A DNA stretch of 64,000 nucleotides from an uncultured Erythrobacter sp. (GCA_947488755.1 CANLAD010000001.1:1254247-1318246); one strand, 5' to 3'. Shown: positions 36,271 to 45,755, numbered from the stretch's first letter. The notes: generated by a model from the letters alone, not told the origin. Made by a program: numbers and translations.

Positions 36271-36756
36271 TCAGCGGATGATTGCAGGGTATTCGACGCG
36301 TCCTTCATCACCCGGCGCGATCCGGGTCAGCGTCCAGCGAACGTGGGTCACGTCGTCGTGCCGCGCAGTACGGGTCGAGCCATCGGTCGCCTTCACCTTC
36401 AGCGTGTCAAGCGTGCCCCAGCTTTGCGCGCCATCGACCGATACCGTCAGCGACGGATCGGCATCCGGCGCGAGGCGCACCGCTTCGGGAAGGGGATTGG
36501 TGACGACGAAATTCGCGACAGGATCGGCACCGGTATTGGCGTAGTCCGTGCCGAACACCAGCCGGTCACCAGGTACGATCGTGCCGGGTTCCACCAGCGT
36601 CGTGACTGTCTTGCCAGCAGCGTCGGTCGAGACCTCGACCGCCATCACGTCACCGGAAAGCGAAACGGGATTGGCTTCCTGTGCTGCGAGCGCGCCCGGC
36701 GCGGCCACGCTGGCGAGCGCAAGCAATCCTGCGAAAGTTTTTGTGAATGGTTTCAT
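36271..36756 (-). CDS. Small exported DUF11-like / single beta-domain protein
   Basis: A 161-aa protein with a signal peptide (MKPFTKTFAGLLALASVAAP, cut near ALAAQ) and one beta-sandwich-like domain. The segment PGTIVPGDRLVFGTDYANTGADPVANFVVTNPLPEAV is the usual DUF11-type start, with an NTG turn and a PLPxxV strand. The chain ends DEGRVEYPAIIR, similar to the ends of its neighbours. It lies between the two longer DUF11-like genes in the same orientation (101 bp and 38 bp gaps), so probably one transcript. Confidence 0.8.
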   Translation of the reverse strand: MKPFTKTFAGLLALASVAAPGALAAQEANPVSLSGDVMAVEVSTDAAGKTVTTLVEPGTIVPGDRLVFGTDYANTGADPVANFVVTNPLPEAVRLAPDADPSLTVSVDGAQSWGTLDTLKVKATDGSTRTARHDDVTHVRWTLTRIAPGDEGRVEYPAIIR

Positions 36757-36794
36757 GGTTTTGCCCCCTGTGAAATGTATTTGGTCGTCGGCGA

Positions 36795-37775
36795 TCAGTC
36801 GATCACGACATCGAAGGTGATGGAACGAGTGGTGCCGCCCGCAACCGTGCCGAGATCGACGCTGATGCCGCTCGCGTCCGATGCTTCGCCCGCATCGTCG
36901 CCGCTCGCATCGGTCAGCGCGCTCCCGTCCAGCGCGAGCGTTCCGGGCGTGTAGGTCGTGCCGTCGGGAATGGCGTCGGTGACGATCAGATCGTCGACAG
37001 AACCGCTGCCATTGACCGTTGCCGTCAAGGTGAAGGTCGCGGTGGCTCTAGGGACCGCGCTATCGCCGCCAAACGGATCGGTGATGCTCACCGCTTTGGT
37101 AAGCGCGACGGCGGCCGATCCCACTTGCAGCGTGCCGACTTCATTGTCCTGGGCACCCGTCGCGCCGACGATCGCATCGCTGCCATCGACGCCCTGCCCC
37201 GCAAAGACTGTCCCCGGCTCACCCGTTCCGGTTACGGCGCGCGCAGAAAGATCGACATCGCTGGTATCCCCGTCCACAGCCGAGCCGGGCACTTCGACGA
37301 TGACGAACACGGTAAGCGATGCATCTGCGTCCAGGATCGCGGTGGTCTGGGGCGCGGTCAGGATTTCATCGATGCCGGGATCGTAAATCCCGTTGCCATT
37401 TGTATCGACTGCAATGTCGGTGACGGTCGTGTCGAAATCGTTTCCGGCGACGGCAGGCTCGGCCACAAGCTCGAACGCCTCCGGCCCGTTACCGGTGTTC
37501 GTGATCTCGAAAGTCAGCACTTCCTCGCCCGGCCGCGTTGCGATCGCGCCGGGATCGAGCGAGGTGACGGTCACGTCGAGCAGCTCGTCCACCCGCACGG
37601 TGACCGTGTTGGAATCGATCGACTGCAATCCAGTGCCGTCATCGTAGGTCGCCGAGGCGGTGTTCTCGATCAGCGTGCCCGCATCCACCCCTTCGGCGAG
37701 TGCCGGAGAGGCAATGGTTGCGAGGGCAATCACCGATGCAGTGAGCAGACTTTTAAGGCGCGTATTCGTATCCAT
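36795..37775 (-). CDS. Exported DUF11-like protein, first gene of the cluster
   Basis: A 326-aa protein. A signal peptide (MDTNTRLKSLLTASVIALAT, cut near ALAEG) is followed by GTLIENTASATYDDGTG, a first beta domain (LTFEITNTGNGPEAFELVAEP) with an acidic DTNGNGIYDPGIDE loop like a Ca2+-binding site. A second DUF11-like domain follows (VALTKAVSITDPFGGDS, DLIVTDAIPDGTTYTPG). The chain ends TTRSITFDVVID. It opens the five-gene set and is divergent from a TonB-dependent receptor across 324 bp. Confidence 0.8.
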   Translation of the reverse strand: MDTNTRLKSLLTASVIALATIASPALAEGVDAGTLIENTASATYDDGTGLQSIDSNTVTVRVDELLDVTVTSLDPGAIATRPGEEVLTFEITNTGNGPEAFELVAEPAVAGNDFDTTVTDIAVDTNGNGIYDPGIDEILTAPQTTAILDADASLTVFVIVEVPGSAVDGDTSDVDLSARAVTGTGEPGTVFAGQGVDGSDAIVGATGAQDNEVGTLQVGSAAVALTKAVSITDPFGGDSAVPRATATFTLTATVNGSGSVDDLIVTDAIPDGTTYTPGTLALDGSALTDASGDDAGEASDASGISVDLGTVAGGTTRSITFDVVID

Positions 37776-38099
37776 TCGGAGGGCGGATACTAGGTAGTCG
37801 TTAGCAACTGGTTATCGCGGCGGCGACCGGCCCTTGCACAAGCCAGCCTCAAGCCCAGACGCAATAGTCTACAAGCGAGGTAAATTGATTGTTAGGATTA
37901 TCGGGTAGCGCATTGACCTCAAGGCCTTGCGTGGCGATGTGCGGAGTATCGGGGTACTACGCCGTCTGTCGATCCAACTCAGCCGCTGATCGAGCGATCG
38001 GGGGGCCGCGCCGCCATCGCGCTTGTCGTTATCTGCCAAAGCGGAGCAAGGAACTTTCGTGATCCGCCTCCGTTTTTTCGCCCTCGTGAAAACTGCCCA
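37776..38099 (+). other. Divergent intergenic region between the beta-domain cluster and the TonB receptor
   Basis: 324 bp with no convincing gene. Short frames here are not supported by codon pattern or by an RBS. The right end carries the GGAAC/CGTT promoter candidate listed separately. The left half presumably holds the promoter for the five-gene cluster, but I see no clear sigma-70 boxes. Confidence 0.5.
38050..38074 (+). promoter_or_regulatory. Candidate EcfG (general stress sigma) promoter upstream of the TonB receptor
   Basis: GGAAC at 38050-38054 and CGTT at 38071-38074 are separated by exactly 16 bp, matching the alphaproteobacterial EcfG consensus GGAAC-N16/17-CGTT. The CGTT is followed by a T-rich stretch. 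The expected transcript would start about 15-20 bp before the GTG at 38100, leaving a short leader. It is a single match found by eye. Confidence 0.45.
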
Positions 38100-40205
38100 G
38101 TGAAAACCGCCCCCCTCTTCTCCACCTGCGCGCTTATCGCGTTGTCGTGCACCGCACCTGCGCTTGCAACGGGCCGTGACGATGCGAACACGGCAGCGCT
38201 GGATCAGGCCGATACCGGCGCTCCGTCCGACGCGCCCAACACCCGGCGCACCTTCACGCCGGAAGACTTCGCCCGGTTCGCTCCGCGCAGCGCGCTCGAC
38301 ATGGCACAGCGCATTCCGGGCTTCGCCATCCAGACAGGCGACGGCGCGCGGGGGTTCGGGCAGGCGGACACCAATGTCCTGATCAATGGCCGCCGCATCT
38401 CCGGCAAATCGAACGGTCCGATCGAGGCGCTGCAACGCATCCCTGCCGATGATGTCATCAGGCTAGAACTGGTCGACGGGGCGAGCCTCGATATCGGCGG
38501 ACTGTCGGGCCAGGTGCTCAACGTCATCACCCGCAATTCAGGGCGCGTCACCGGCCAGTTTCGCTACGCGCCCCGGTTCCGCTCGAAAGGAACACCCGCG
38601 CGCCTGCTCGAGGGATCGGTCGCGATTGCGGGAGGCGGCGCGAAGACCGACTGGACCCTCGCGCTTGAGAACGATTCGAACCGGCGTGGAAATGACGGGG
38701 TGGAGCGCGTGTTCGATGCAGCGGGTGCGCTGATTGACGAACGGGTTGAACAAAGCAATTTCAACTCCGACCGGATCAGCGCGTCAGGTTCGTTCACTCG
38801 CATCGCCGACAACGGAAATGTCCTGAACGCGACGGGCGAAGTTCAGGGGTTCTTCTTCACCGAAACCGAAACCTCGCAGCGCGCAGGCTCGGGCTTTGCG
38901 GTCGATCGCGACCGGCTGTTCCGCGCAACGGAGGACGAATTCAACTTCGAGATTGGCGCGGATTACCAGTTCGGGTTTGTCGGGGGACGGCTGAAACTGA
39001 TCGGCCTGCACCGTTTCGAGAACAGCCCGACGGTCGCGCTTTCGGAAACGAGCTTTGCAGACAGCGACGTGCTGGAGGGCACCGTCTTCACCCGAAACGC
39101 CGACGAATTCGAGACTATCGGACGCGCGGAATTCAGCTTTGAAGGGCTGGGCGGCGACATTCAATTCGCGGCGGAAGGCGTGCGGAACATCCTCGACATC
39201 ACCTCTGCACTGGAAGTGCGTGATGAGGCCGGTGTGCTCCAGCCGATCGACCTTCCTGGCGCGACCGCGCAAGTGGATGAGGATCGCGCCGAATTGAACG
39301 CGACCTACAGCCGCGCTCTTGCGCGCAATCTGCAATTTCAGTCTTCGCTCGGCGCGGAATATTCGAAACTCGGCAAAAGCGGAGAATTCGGCCAGACGCG
39401 GACGTTCTACCGGCCCAAGGGATTTGTCGCGCTGGACTGGAAGGCGAGCAATTCGCTCAACCTCTCTGGCCGGGTCGAACGTGAAATCGGCCAGCTCAAT
39501 TTCTTCGACTTTCTCGCCACGGTCGATCTTGATCAGGATCGACAGGACGTCTCCAACGCCGATCTCGTACCGCAGCAAAGCTGGGTCTATGAAATGGAGG
39601 CAACGCTTGGCCTCGGCGCGCTTGGATCTCTCAACGTGCGCGGCTTCTATGAGGATATCACCGACATCGTCGACCAGATCCCGATCGATGGCGGGGGTCA
39701 GGCGCCGGGGAACATCGCTTCGGCCACCTTCTACGGGGTCCGTGGTGAAGCGACCGTCCTGTCCGAACCCATCGGCTGGCGCGGCACCAGAGTGGACTTG
39801 CGCTTTGTTTTCAGCGACTCTTCGGTACTCGATCCGCTGCTAGGGACCGCGCGCCAGCTATCCGGGCAGGAGCTGATCGATCTGGGCATGGATATCCGCC
39901 ACGACTTTCCCGGATCGGTGTGGGCCGTCGGCGGTTCGGCAAACTGGGAAGACAACGCGCCAAGCGTTCGTCTGGACGAGATTTCGTTGCGCAGCGAACC
40001 GTTCGGGTTCGTTTCGGCGTTCGTAGAAAACAAGGATCTGGCTGGCCTTACCGTCCGTGCGAGCGCCGCAAACCTGCTAAACCGCGAGGACCGCTTCGAT
40101 CGGACCGTGTTCATCGACCGGCGCGCGGGGCTGATCGATTTTATCGAAGATCGCGACCGGACATTCGGCATGATCTTCACTCTGGTTGTTGAAGGATCCT
40201 TCTGA
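38100..40205 (+). CDS. TonB-dependent receptor-like outer-membrane protein
   Basis: A 701-aa protein starting with GTG. It has a signal peptide (MKTAPLFSTCALIALSCTAP) and a plug domain at about 50-150 with ALDMAQRIPGF, NVLINGRRISGKSNG, IPADDVIRLELVDGAS and GQVLNVITR. A beta-barrel of about 550 residues follows, ending FGMIFTLVVEGSF with a C-terminal aromatic Phe. The plug and barrel match TonB receptors; a clear TonB box was not identified. The substrate is unknown. Adjacent to the beta-domain cluster but on the opposite strand. Confidence 0.88.
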   Translation: MKTAPLFSTCALIALSCTAPALATGRDDANTAALDQADTGAPSDAPNTRRTFTPEDFARFAPRSALDMAQRIPGFAIQTGDGARGFGQADTNVLINGRRISGKSNGPIEALQRIPADDVIRLELVDGASLDIGGLSGQVLNVITRNSGRVTGQFRYAPRFRSKGTPARLLEGSVAIAGGGAKTDWTLALENDSNRRGNDGVERVFDAAGALIDERVEQSNFNSDRISASGSFTRIADNGNVLNATGEVQGFFFTETETSQRAGSGFAVDRDRLFRATEDEFNFEIGADYQFGFVGGRLKLIGLHRFENSPTVALSETSFADSDVLEGTVFTRNADEFETIGRAEFSFEGLGGDIQFAAEGVRNILDITSALEVRDEAGVLQPIDLPGATAQVDEDRAELNATYSRALARNLQFQSSLGAEYSKLGKSGEFGQTRTFYRPKGFVALDWKASNSLNLSGRVEREIGQLNFFDFLATVDLDQDRQDVSNADLVPQQSWVYEMEATLGLGALGSLNVRGFYEDITDIVDQIPIDGGGQAPGNIASATFYGVRGEATVLSEPIGWRGTRVDLRFVFSDSSVLDPLLGTARQLSGQELIDLGMDIRHDFPGSVWAVGGSANWEDNAPSVRLDEISLRSEPFGFVSAFVENKDLAGLTVRASAANLLNREDRFDRTVFIDRRAGLIDFIEDRDRTFGMIFTLVVEGSF

Positions 40206-40244
40206 GCGCCCTAGTCGCGCCACATCTCGCAGCCGAGAGGACAG

Positions 40245-41156
40245 ATGATGACAGCGAAGCCCCCACCCCGCCCCCTGAAAATGCGGAGCTGGCTGTTCGC
40301 GCCGGGCGACAGCGCGAAGAAGTGCGCCAAGGCAATCGCGAGCGAGACGGACATTGCGCTTCTCGACCTGGAAGACTCCGTGACCCCCGAAAACAAGCCC
40401 GCGGCGCGCGAGCAGGTGGCCGATGCGCTTGCAGGCGTCGAGGACCGAGCGAGGGTATGGGTGCGGATCAACCCGCTGACCACCCCGGATGCCATCGCAG
40501 ATCTCACTGCGATTGTGTCGGCGCAGCCCGGCGGGGTATTTCTTCCCAAGGCCGAGGGTGCCGCCGATATCACTCAGTTGCATCATTATCTCACCGCGCT
40601 CGAAGCCGCGAATGGTATCGCAGACGGGACCACCAAGATCGCCGCTCTGGTTACGGAAACCGCAGCGGCCATGTTCCGCACCGGGGAATATGCGGGGGAC
40701 TATCCGGGCAGGGACCGGCTGGTCGCGATGAGCTGGGGGGCGGAGGATCTGTCTTCGGAACTCGGCGCGCGTGAGCAGCGGGGGTCAGACGGGGAATACG
40801 CGCATACATACGAGTTTGCGCGCAGCCTGTGCCTGCTCGGCGCGGTAGCTGCCGGTGTCGCGCCGATCGAGACGGTGCAGCCCGAATTCCGCGATCTCGA
40901 CGCGCTGGAGCGCCGGGCACGCGGCGTTCGGGCCAGCGGCTTTCGCGGCATGCTGGCGATCCATCCCGCGCAGGTCGCGCCGATCAACACAGCTTTCACG
41001 CCGAACACCGAAGAGCTCGACCACGCCCGCGCTGTCGTGCAGGCTTTCGCCGACAATCCTGGCGCAGGAACCGTCGCACTCGATGGCAACATGCTCGACC
41101 GCCCGCACCTGGTCCTGGCGCAGCGCCTACTTTCCGAGCACAACGAGGCGGATTGA
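40245..41156 (+). CDS. HpcH/HpaI aldolase / CitE-like CoA ester lyase
   Basis: A 303-aa TIM-barrel lyase. The N-terminus MRSWLFAPGDSAKKCAKAI, IALLDLEDSVTPENKPAAR, VFLPKAEGAADI, AMSWGAEDLSSELGA and FRGMLAIHPAQVAPINTAF are typical of CitE/L-malyl-CoA or (3S)-methylmalyl-CoA lyase relatives, with Arg and Glu/Asp residues for Mg2+ and CoA ester. No citD/citF genes are nearby, so citrate lyase proper is unlikely. It follows the TonB receptor by 39 bp. Confidence 0.9.
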   Translation: MMTAKPPPRPLKMRSWLFAPGDSAKKCAKAIASETDIALLDLEDSVTPENKPAAREQVADALAGVEDRARVWVRINPLTTPDAIADLTAIVSAQPGGVFLPKAEGAADITQLHHYLTALEAANGIADGTTKIAALVTETAAAMFRTGEYAGDYPGRDRLVAMSWGAEDLSSELGAREQRGSDGEYAHTYEFARSLCLLGAVAAGVAPIETVQPEFRDLDALERRARGVRASGFRGMLAIHPAQVAPINTAFTPNTEELDHARAVVQAFADNPGAGTVALDGNMLDRPHLVLAQRLLSEHNEAD

Positions 41157-41221
41157 TCTGCCTTTCCTACATGGACCTATTTGGTTAGTTGGCGCGCCTT
41201 TTTACAGCGGGAGCGCGCCTC

Positions 41222-41635
41222 ATGGCCATCATCGAAAGCCTAATCGGTCCAATCACCTCGATCATCGACAAGATCATCCCCGACAAAGAGGCGCGCGCCG
41301 ACGCCAAGCTGGAGCTGCTAAAGCTGGAGGGGACGCAGGAAATGCGTCTGATCGAAGCACGCCTGCAGGCGATCGTCGCGGAAGCCAATTCCAAGGATGG
41401 CTGGACCAGCCGAGCACGACCAAGCTTCCTCTATGTCATGTATATCCTCATTCTGGCCGCTTTGCCGATGGGTATTCTCAGCGCTTTCGACCCCTTGCTG
41501 GCCCGCGACATCGCGGCGGGCATGAATGCCTATCTCGCAGGTCTTCCCGAGCCGCTCTACGCCCTGTTCGGGACCGGCTACCTTGGCTACACAGTCGCGC
41601 GTCAGTGGGGCAAGGTGAAAGGCGTCGATCGCTAG
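41222..41635 (+). CDS. GTA-type three-helix holin (Holin_3TM family)
   Basis: A 137-aa protein from the ATG at 41222. The N-terminal amphipathic IIESLIGPITSIIDKIIPDKEARADAK leads to a charged helix (LELLKLEGTQEMRLIEARLQ). The conserved SRARPSFLYVMYILIL helix follows, then a second membrane segment ending LFGTGYLGYTVARQWGKVK. This is the pattern of the holin linked to gene-transfer-agent release. No other GTA, lysozyme or phage gene is present in this window. It sits between a lyase gene and aroQ. Confidence 0.85.
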   Translation: MAIIESLIGPITSIIDKIIPDKEARADAKLELLKLEGTQEMRLIEARLQAIVAEANSKDGWTSRARPSFLYVMYILILAALPMGILSAFDPLLARDIAAGMNAYLAGLPEPLYALFGTGYLGYTVARQWGKVKGVDR

Positions 41636-41678
41636 CTCTCGGCTTCTCAAGCCCATCACGACCGGCTACCGCGAGGGC

Positions 41679-42119
41679 ATGACCGATACCGTCTATGTCC
41701 TCAACGGCCCCAACCTCAATCTGCTCGGCCTGCGCGAGCCCGAAATCTACGGTTCGACCACTCTAGATGAGATCGCGGGAATGCTCGAGGACCGGGCGCG
41801 GGAGCTGGGTCTGGCAATCGACATGCGCCAGACGAACCATGAGGGCATGTTAGTCGACTGGCTGCACGAAGCGCAGGCACATGGCGCGCGCGCGATCCTC
41901 CTGAACGCCGCCGCCTATACCCACACGTCGATCGCATTGCTCGATGCCATAAAGGCGATAACCATTCCGGTTATAGAGGTTCATCTGTCCGATCCGAAGA
42001 CGCGTGAGGATTTTCGCCATCTCTCCTATGTCGGCATGGCGGCGGCCGCGACAGTCGAAGGTCACGGTTCCGACAGCTATCGCATGGCTCTCGAGAAGGT
42101 GGCGGCGGGCGAGGTTTGA
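41679..42119 (+). CDS. aroQ: 3-dehydroquinate dehydratase, type II
   Basis: A 146-aa dodecameric shikimate-pathway enzyme that dehydrates 3-dehydroquinate. The motif [20 protein letters not shown] holds the catalytic Tyr; [33 protein letters not shown] and [22 protein letters not shown] complete the type II signature. It is the first gene of the conserved aroQ-accB-accC order, 115 bp before accB. Confidence 0.97.
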   Translation: MTDTVYVLNGPNLNLLGLREPEIYGSTTLDEIAGMLEDRARELGLAIDMRQTNHEGMLVDWLHEAQAHGARAILLNAAAYTHTSIALLDAIKAITIPVIEVHLSDPKTREDFRHLSYVGMAAAATVEGHGSDSYRMALEKVAAGEV

Positions 42120-42234
42120 ACGACGGCGCTGCGGGCGACAGAGCGCCGATAATTGCATCCCGCGCAATCTTTGCCACTTGCCAGCCGCAATCGTGGTCAA
42201 TACGCAGGGCCCCAAACTGAAAGAAGGGGCACCC

Positions 42235-42786
42235 ATGGCTGATGACAAGCCGAACTCCGGCGCGACATCCGGCATGAATATCGACACCGCGCTTGTGCGC
42301 GAACTGGCCGAACTGCTGAGCGAGACCGGGCTTACCGAAATCGAAGTCGAGGAGGACGATCGCAAGATCCGGGTGGCGCGCGAAATGGGTGGCGTCAATG
42401 TCGGCGGAGCGCTTTCACCTGCGCAAATCGCGGCGTTCGGCAAGCTCGTCACTGGTGATGCCGGTGGCGGCATTGTGCCGTCCTCCGCCACGTCCCCGGC
42501 AGCACCACAACCCGCGCCGCCTTCATCGGAAAGCGCCCCGGAAAACAGCAATGTCAACGCGCTCAAATCGCCGATGGTCGGCACGGTCTACCTCGCGGCC
42601 GAACCGGGCGCTGCGAACTTCATCAAGGTCGGTGACAAGATCAGCGAAGGCGACACGCTGCTGATTGTCGAGGCGATGAAGGTAATGAACCCGATCACCG
42701 CCGATCGCGCGGGCACTGTTCGCGGCATTCTGGTCGAAAACGCGCAGCCGGTCGAATACGACCAGCCGCTTGTCGTGATCGACTAG
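42235..42786 (+). CDS. accB: Biotin carboxyl carrier protein of acetyl-CoA carboxylase
   Basis: A 183-aa carrier. The N-terminal domain ([20 protein letters not shown]) is followed by a Pro/Ala/Ser linker and the biotinyl domain with the modified Lys in [10 protein letters not shown] and [16 protein letters not shown] strands ([11 protein letters not shown]). The ATG at 42235 is used because the frame upstream overlaps aroQ. It is followed by accC after 11 bp. It delivers carboxybiotin to the carboxyltransferase for malonyl-CoA synthesis. Confidence 0.97.
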   Translation: MADDKPNSGATSGMNIDTALVRELAELLSETGLTEIEVEEDDRKIRVAREMGGVNVGGALSPAQIAAFGKLVTGDAGGGIVPSSATSPAAPQPAPPSSESAPENSNVNALKSPMVGTVYLAAEPGAANFIKVGDKISEGDTLLIVEAMKVMNPITADRAGTVRGILVENAQPVEYDQPLVVID

Positions 42787-42797
42787 GGGCACCACCG

Positions 42798-44153
42798 ATG
42801 GGCATCACCCGCATCCTGATCGCCAATCGCGGCGAAATCGCGCTACGCATCCACCGTGCGGCCCACGAAATGGGCATCGAGACGGTCGCGGTTCACTCCA
42901 CCGCCGATGCCGACGCGATGCATGTACGGCTCGCTGATCACGCGGTCTGCATCGGCCCGCCGCCTGCGGGCGAGAGCTATCTCAACCACGCAAGCATCAT
43001 TTCCGCTGCCGAGGTTGCGGGATGCGACGCGATCCACCCGGGCTATGGCTTTCTCTCCGAAAACGCCAAGTTCGCCGAGATCGTCGAAGCGCACGACATT
43101 ATCTGGATCGGACCCAAGCCAGAACACATCCGCACGATGGGTGACAAGGTCGAAGCCAAGCGAACCGCGGGCGCGCTTGGCCTGCCGCTGGTGCCCGGCT
43201 CCGATGGGGCCGTGCGCACGTTCGAGGATGCGAAGGCGATCGCGCAGGAAATCGGCTATCCCGTTATCATCAAGGCGGCGAGCGGTGGCGGCGGCCGGGG
43301 CATGAAGGTGTGCGAGAGCGAAGATCGCCTCGAAACGCTGATGAGCCAGGCGGGCAGCGAGGCGAAGTCCGCCTTCGGCGACGCGACCGTCTACATAGAG
43401 AAGTATCTGGGCAATCCGCGCCACATCGAGTTTCAGGTCTTCGGCGATGGCAACGGGAATGGGATCCATCTGGGCGAACGCGATTGTTCGCTTCAGCGGC
43501 GCCACCAGAAGGTGCTGGAAGAAGCGCCGTCACCCGTCATCAGCGATGAAGATCGCACCCGCATGGGCGAAATCTGCGCGCAGGCGATGCGCGACATGGC
43601 CTATCGCGGCGCGGGTACGATCGAATTTCTGTGGGAAGGCGGCGAGTTCTACTTCATCGAGATGAACACCCGCCTGCAGGTCGAGCATCCCGTGACCGAA
43701 GCGATCACCGGGGTCGATCTGGTGCGCGAACAGATCCGCATCGCTGCGGGAAAGCCGCTATCGGTTGCTCAGGACGATATCGAATTCAAGGGCCACGCGA
43801 TCGAATGCCGGATCAATGCCGAGGATCCTTTCACCTTCACCCCTTCGCCGGGCAAGGTGACGTATTATCACCCGGCTGGCGGGATGCATGTGCGGGTCGA
43901 TTCGGGCCTGTATGCGGGCTATTCAATCCCGCCCTATTACGACAGCATGATCGCCAAGCTGATCGTCTACGGCCGCAATCGCGAAGGCTGCATCATGCGC
44001 CTGCGTCGCGCGCTCGATGAAATGGTGGTAGAGGGCGTGAAGACCAATATCCCGCTCCATCAGGAATTGCTGCATCAGCCCGATATCCTTGAGGGCGATT
44101 ATTCGATCAAGTGGCTGGAAAACTGGCTTAAAGAGCGCGAAACAGGCGAATAG
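42798..44153 (+). CDS. accC: Biotin carboxylase subunit of acetyl-CoA carboxylase
   Basis: A 451-aa ATP-grasp enzyme. The N-terminal [19 protein letters not shown], the ATP-grasp glycine loop [53 protein letters not shown] and [12 protein letters not shown] are all intact. The length is typical. It carboxylates the biotin on AccB with bicarbonate and ATP. Last gene of aroQ-accB-accC. Confidence 0.98.
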   Translation: MGITRILIANRGEIALRIHRAAHEMGIETVAVHSTADADAMHVRLADHAVCIGPPPAGESYLNHASIISAAEVAGCDAIHPGYGFLSENAKFAEIVEAHDIIWIGPKPEHIRTMGDKVEAKRTAGALGLPLVPGSDGAVRTFEDAKAIAQEIGYPVIIKAASGGGGRGMKVCESEDRLETLMSQAGSEAKSAFGDATVYIEKYLGNPRHIEFQVFGDGNGNGIHLGERDCSLQRRHQKVLEEAPSPVISDEDRTRMGEICAQAMRDMAYRGAGTIEFLWEGGEFYFIEMNTRLQVEHPVTEAITGVDLVREQIRIAAGKPLSVAQDDIEFKGHAIECRINAEDPFTFTPSPGKVTYYHPAGGMHVRVDSGLYAGYSIPPYYDSMIAKLIVYGRNREGCIMRLRRALDEMVVEGVKTNIPLHQELLHQPDILEGDYSIKWLENWLKERETGE

Positions 44154-44291
44154 CGCCTCCGCCGTCCCGAGCGGACACTGCGCGCTATCTGTTGCGTTCG
44201 GGAACGGCGATCACATATCGAGCGTTCAGATGCATTGAACTAGCCATGCTTTTTGGGGAATGAGCGGCACGGCTGGCACGCGGGATTCGAA

Positions 44292-45737
44292 ATGAAACAC
44301 GAAAACATCACCACCGCAGATGCGGAAGAGGGTGACCGCCAGCCTGCGGCCGCTGCGCTCATGGAAGAACCGCGCGAGCATAACCGGGCGGATAAAGGTG
44401 CCCCGCTTGCTCGTAGTCCAGCGCAGGATCGGCGTAAAACGCAGATCGTCGTCGTTGGCGGCGGAGCGGGTGGCCTCGAACTCGTCCGCAAGCTGGGCGC
44501 GAAGTACGGGCGCAAGCGGCATGACATCATACTGGTCGACCGCAATCTGTCGCATATCTGGAAGCCGCTTCTGCATGAAGTGGCCGCCGGATCGCTCGAC
44601 GCCAATCTCGATGAAGTCGGCTATCGCGGGCACTGCCAGCGCTGGGGCTATCGCTTCTTTCAGGGCAGCCTGTCCGGGATCGACCGCGACGCCAAGACGA
44701 TCGAACTCGCGCCGATCCTCGACGATGAAGGAGAGGAGCTGATCGCGGGGCATACGATTCGCTACGACATCCTTGTGCTGGCGCTGGGTTCGATCTCCAA
44801 CGATTTTGGCGTCCCCGGCGTGAAGGAGCATGCGCTGTATCTTGATTCGCGCAAGCAGGCGGACAAGTTTCGCACACGCTTGCTCGACCAGTGCCTGCGC
44901 GTCAGCCGCGCGATGCTCACCGACCCGCAAGCCGATGAACAGGTCAGGATCGCCATCGTCGGCGCGGGCGCGACCGGGGTGGAACTGGCCGCCGAACTCT
45001 ACAACGCGGCCGCCGCGCTGTCGCATTACGGACTTGAGGTGTTCGATGAGAGCCGGCTCGATGTCACCATCCTCGAAGCGGGTCCACGCATCCTACCCGC
45101 CCTTCCGGAGAAGCTCTCCGACGCGGCGCGCCACGAATTGACCCAGCTTGGCGTATCGGTGCGCGAGAACACGCAGATCATCGAAGCGCGTCGCCGCTGT
45201 CTGATCACGCAAACGGGCGCTCGGATCGATGCAGATCTGATCGTCTGGGCGGCGGGGGTCAAAGGCCCCGAATTCCTGAGCGAGCTGGGCCTGGAGACCA
45301 ATCCGCGCAATCAGATCATCGTCACCGAAACCCTTCAAACCGTGACCGATGAGGACATTTTCGCGATCGGCGACTGCGCGTCCTATACCCCGCCCGGTGA
45401 AGAAACACCGATCCCACCACGCGCGCAGGCTGCGCACCAGATGGCGAGCACGGTCTTCAAGAACATCAAGCGCAAGCAGAAGGGCAAGCCGCTCGAAACC
45501 TTCGTTTACGAGGACAAGGGCTCGCTCATCTCGCTCAGCCGCTTTTCGACTGTGGGCAGCTTGATGGGCAATCTCGTCGGCGGCAGTCTGGCAGTCGAGG
45601 GACGCATGGCGCGCCTGATTTACACGACGCTATATCGCCTGCACCTGCTTGGCATTCACGGCTGGTGGAAGGGCCTGGGGCTGATGATGCTGGGCCGGGT
45701 CAACCGGATCGTTCGACCCAAACTGAAGCTGCATTGA
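44292..45737 (+). CDS. Type II NADH dehydrogenase (NDH-2-like FAD/NAD(P) oxidoreductase)
   Basis: A 481-aa flavoprotein from the ATG at 44292 (MKHENITTADAEEGD). The FAD motif is VVVGGGAGGLELVRKLG, the NAD motif IVGAGATGVELAAELYN, and the second FAD-binding site AIGDCASYTPP. The HIWKPLLHEVAAGSLD and RAQAAHQMAS segments are typical of NDH-2, and the C-terminal helical region binds the membrane. It passes electrons from NADH to quinone without pumping. About 50 extra N-terminal residues precede the FAD domain. It may provide a bypass of complex I. Confidence 0.92.
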   Translation: MKHENITTADAEEGDRQPAAAALMEEPREHNRADKGAPLARSPAQDRRKTQIVVVGGGAGGLELVRKLGAKYGRKRHDIILVDRNLSHIWKPLLHEVAAGSLDANLDEVGYRGHCQRWGYRFFQGSLSGIDRDAKTIELAPILDDEGEELIAGHTIRYDILVLALGSISNDFGVPGVKEHALYLDSRKQADKFRTRLLDQCLRVSRAMLTDPQADEQVRIAIVGAGATGVELAAELYNAAAALSHYGLEVFDESRLDVTILEAGPRILPALPEKLSDAARHELTQLGVSVRENTQIIEARRRCLITQTGARIDADLIVWAAGVKGPEFLSELGLETNPRNQIIVTETLQTVTDEDIFAIGDCASYTPPGEETPIPPRAQAAHQMASTVFKNIKRKQKGKPLETFVYEDKGSLISLSRFSTVGSLMGNLVGGSLAVEGRMARLIYTTLYRLHLLGIHGWWKGLGLMMLGRVNRIVRPKLKLH

Positions 45738-45755
45738 GGGCAGCGCGGGTCGAGG

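Noticed and set aside
40245..41156. Citrate lyase beta subunit
   Set aside because: No alpha or acyl-carrier subunit or citX/citG genes nearby; a CitE-like CoA lyase is the safer call.
41222..41635. Prophage remnant
   Set aside because: Only the holin is present; no integrase, att-like repeats or structural genes surround it, and the nearest tRNA genes are kilobases away.
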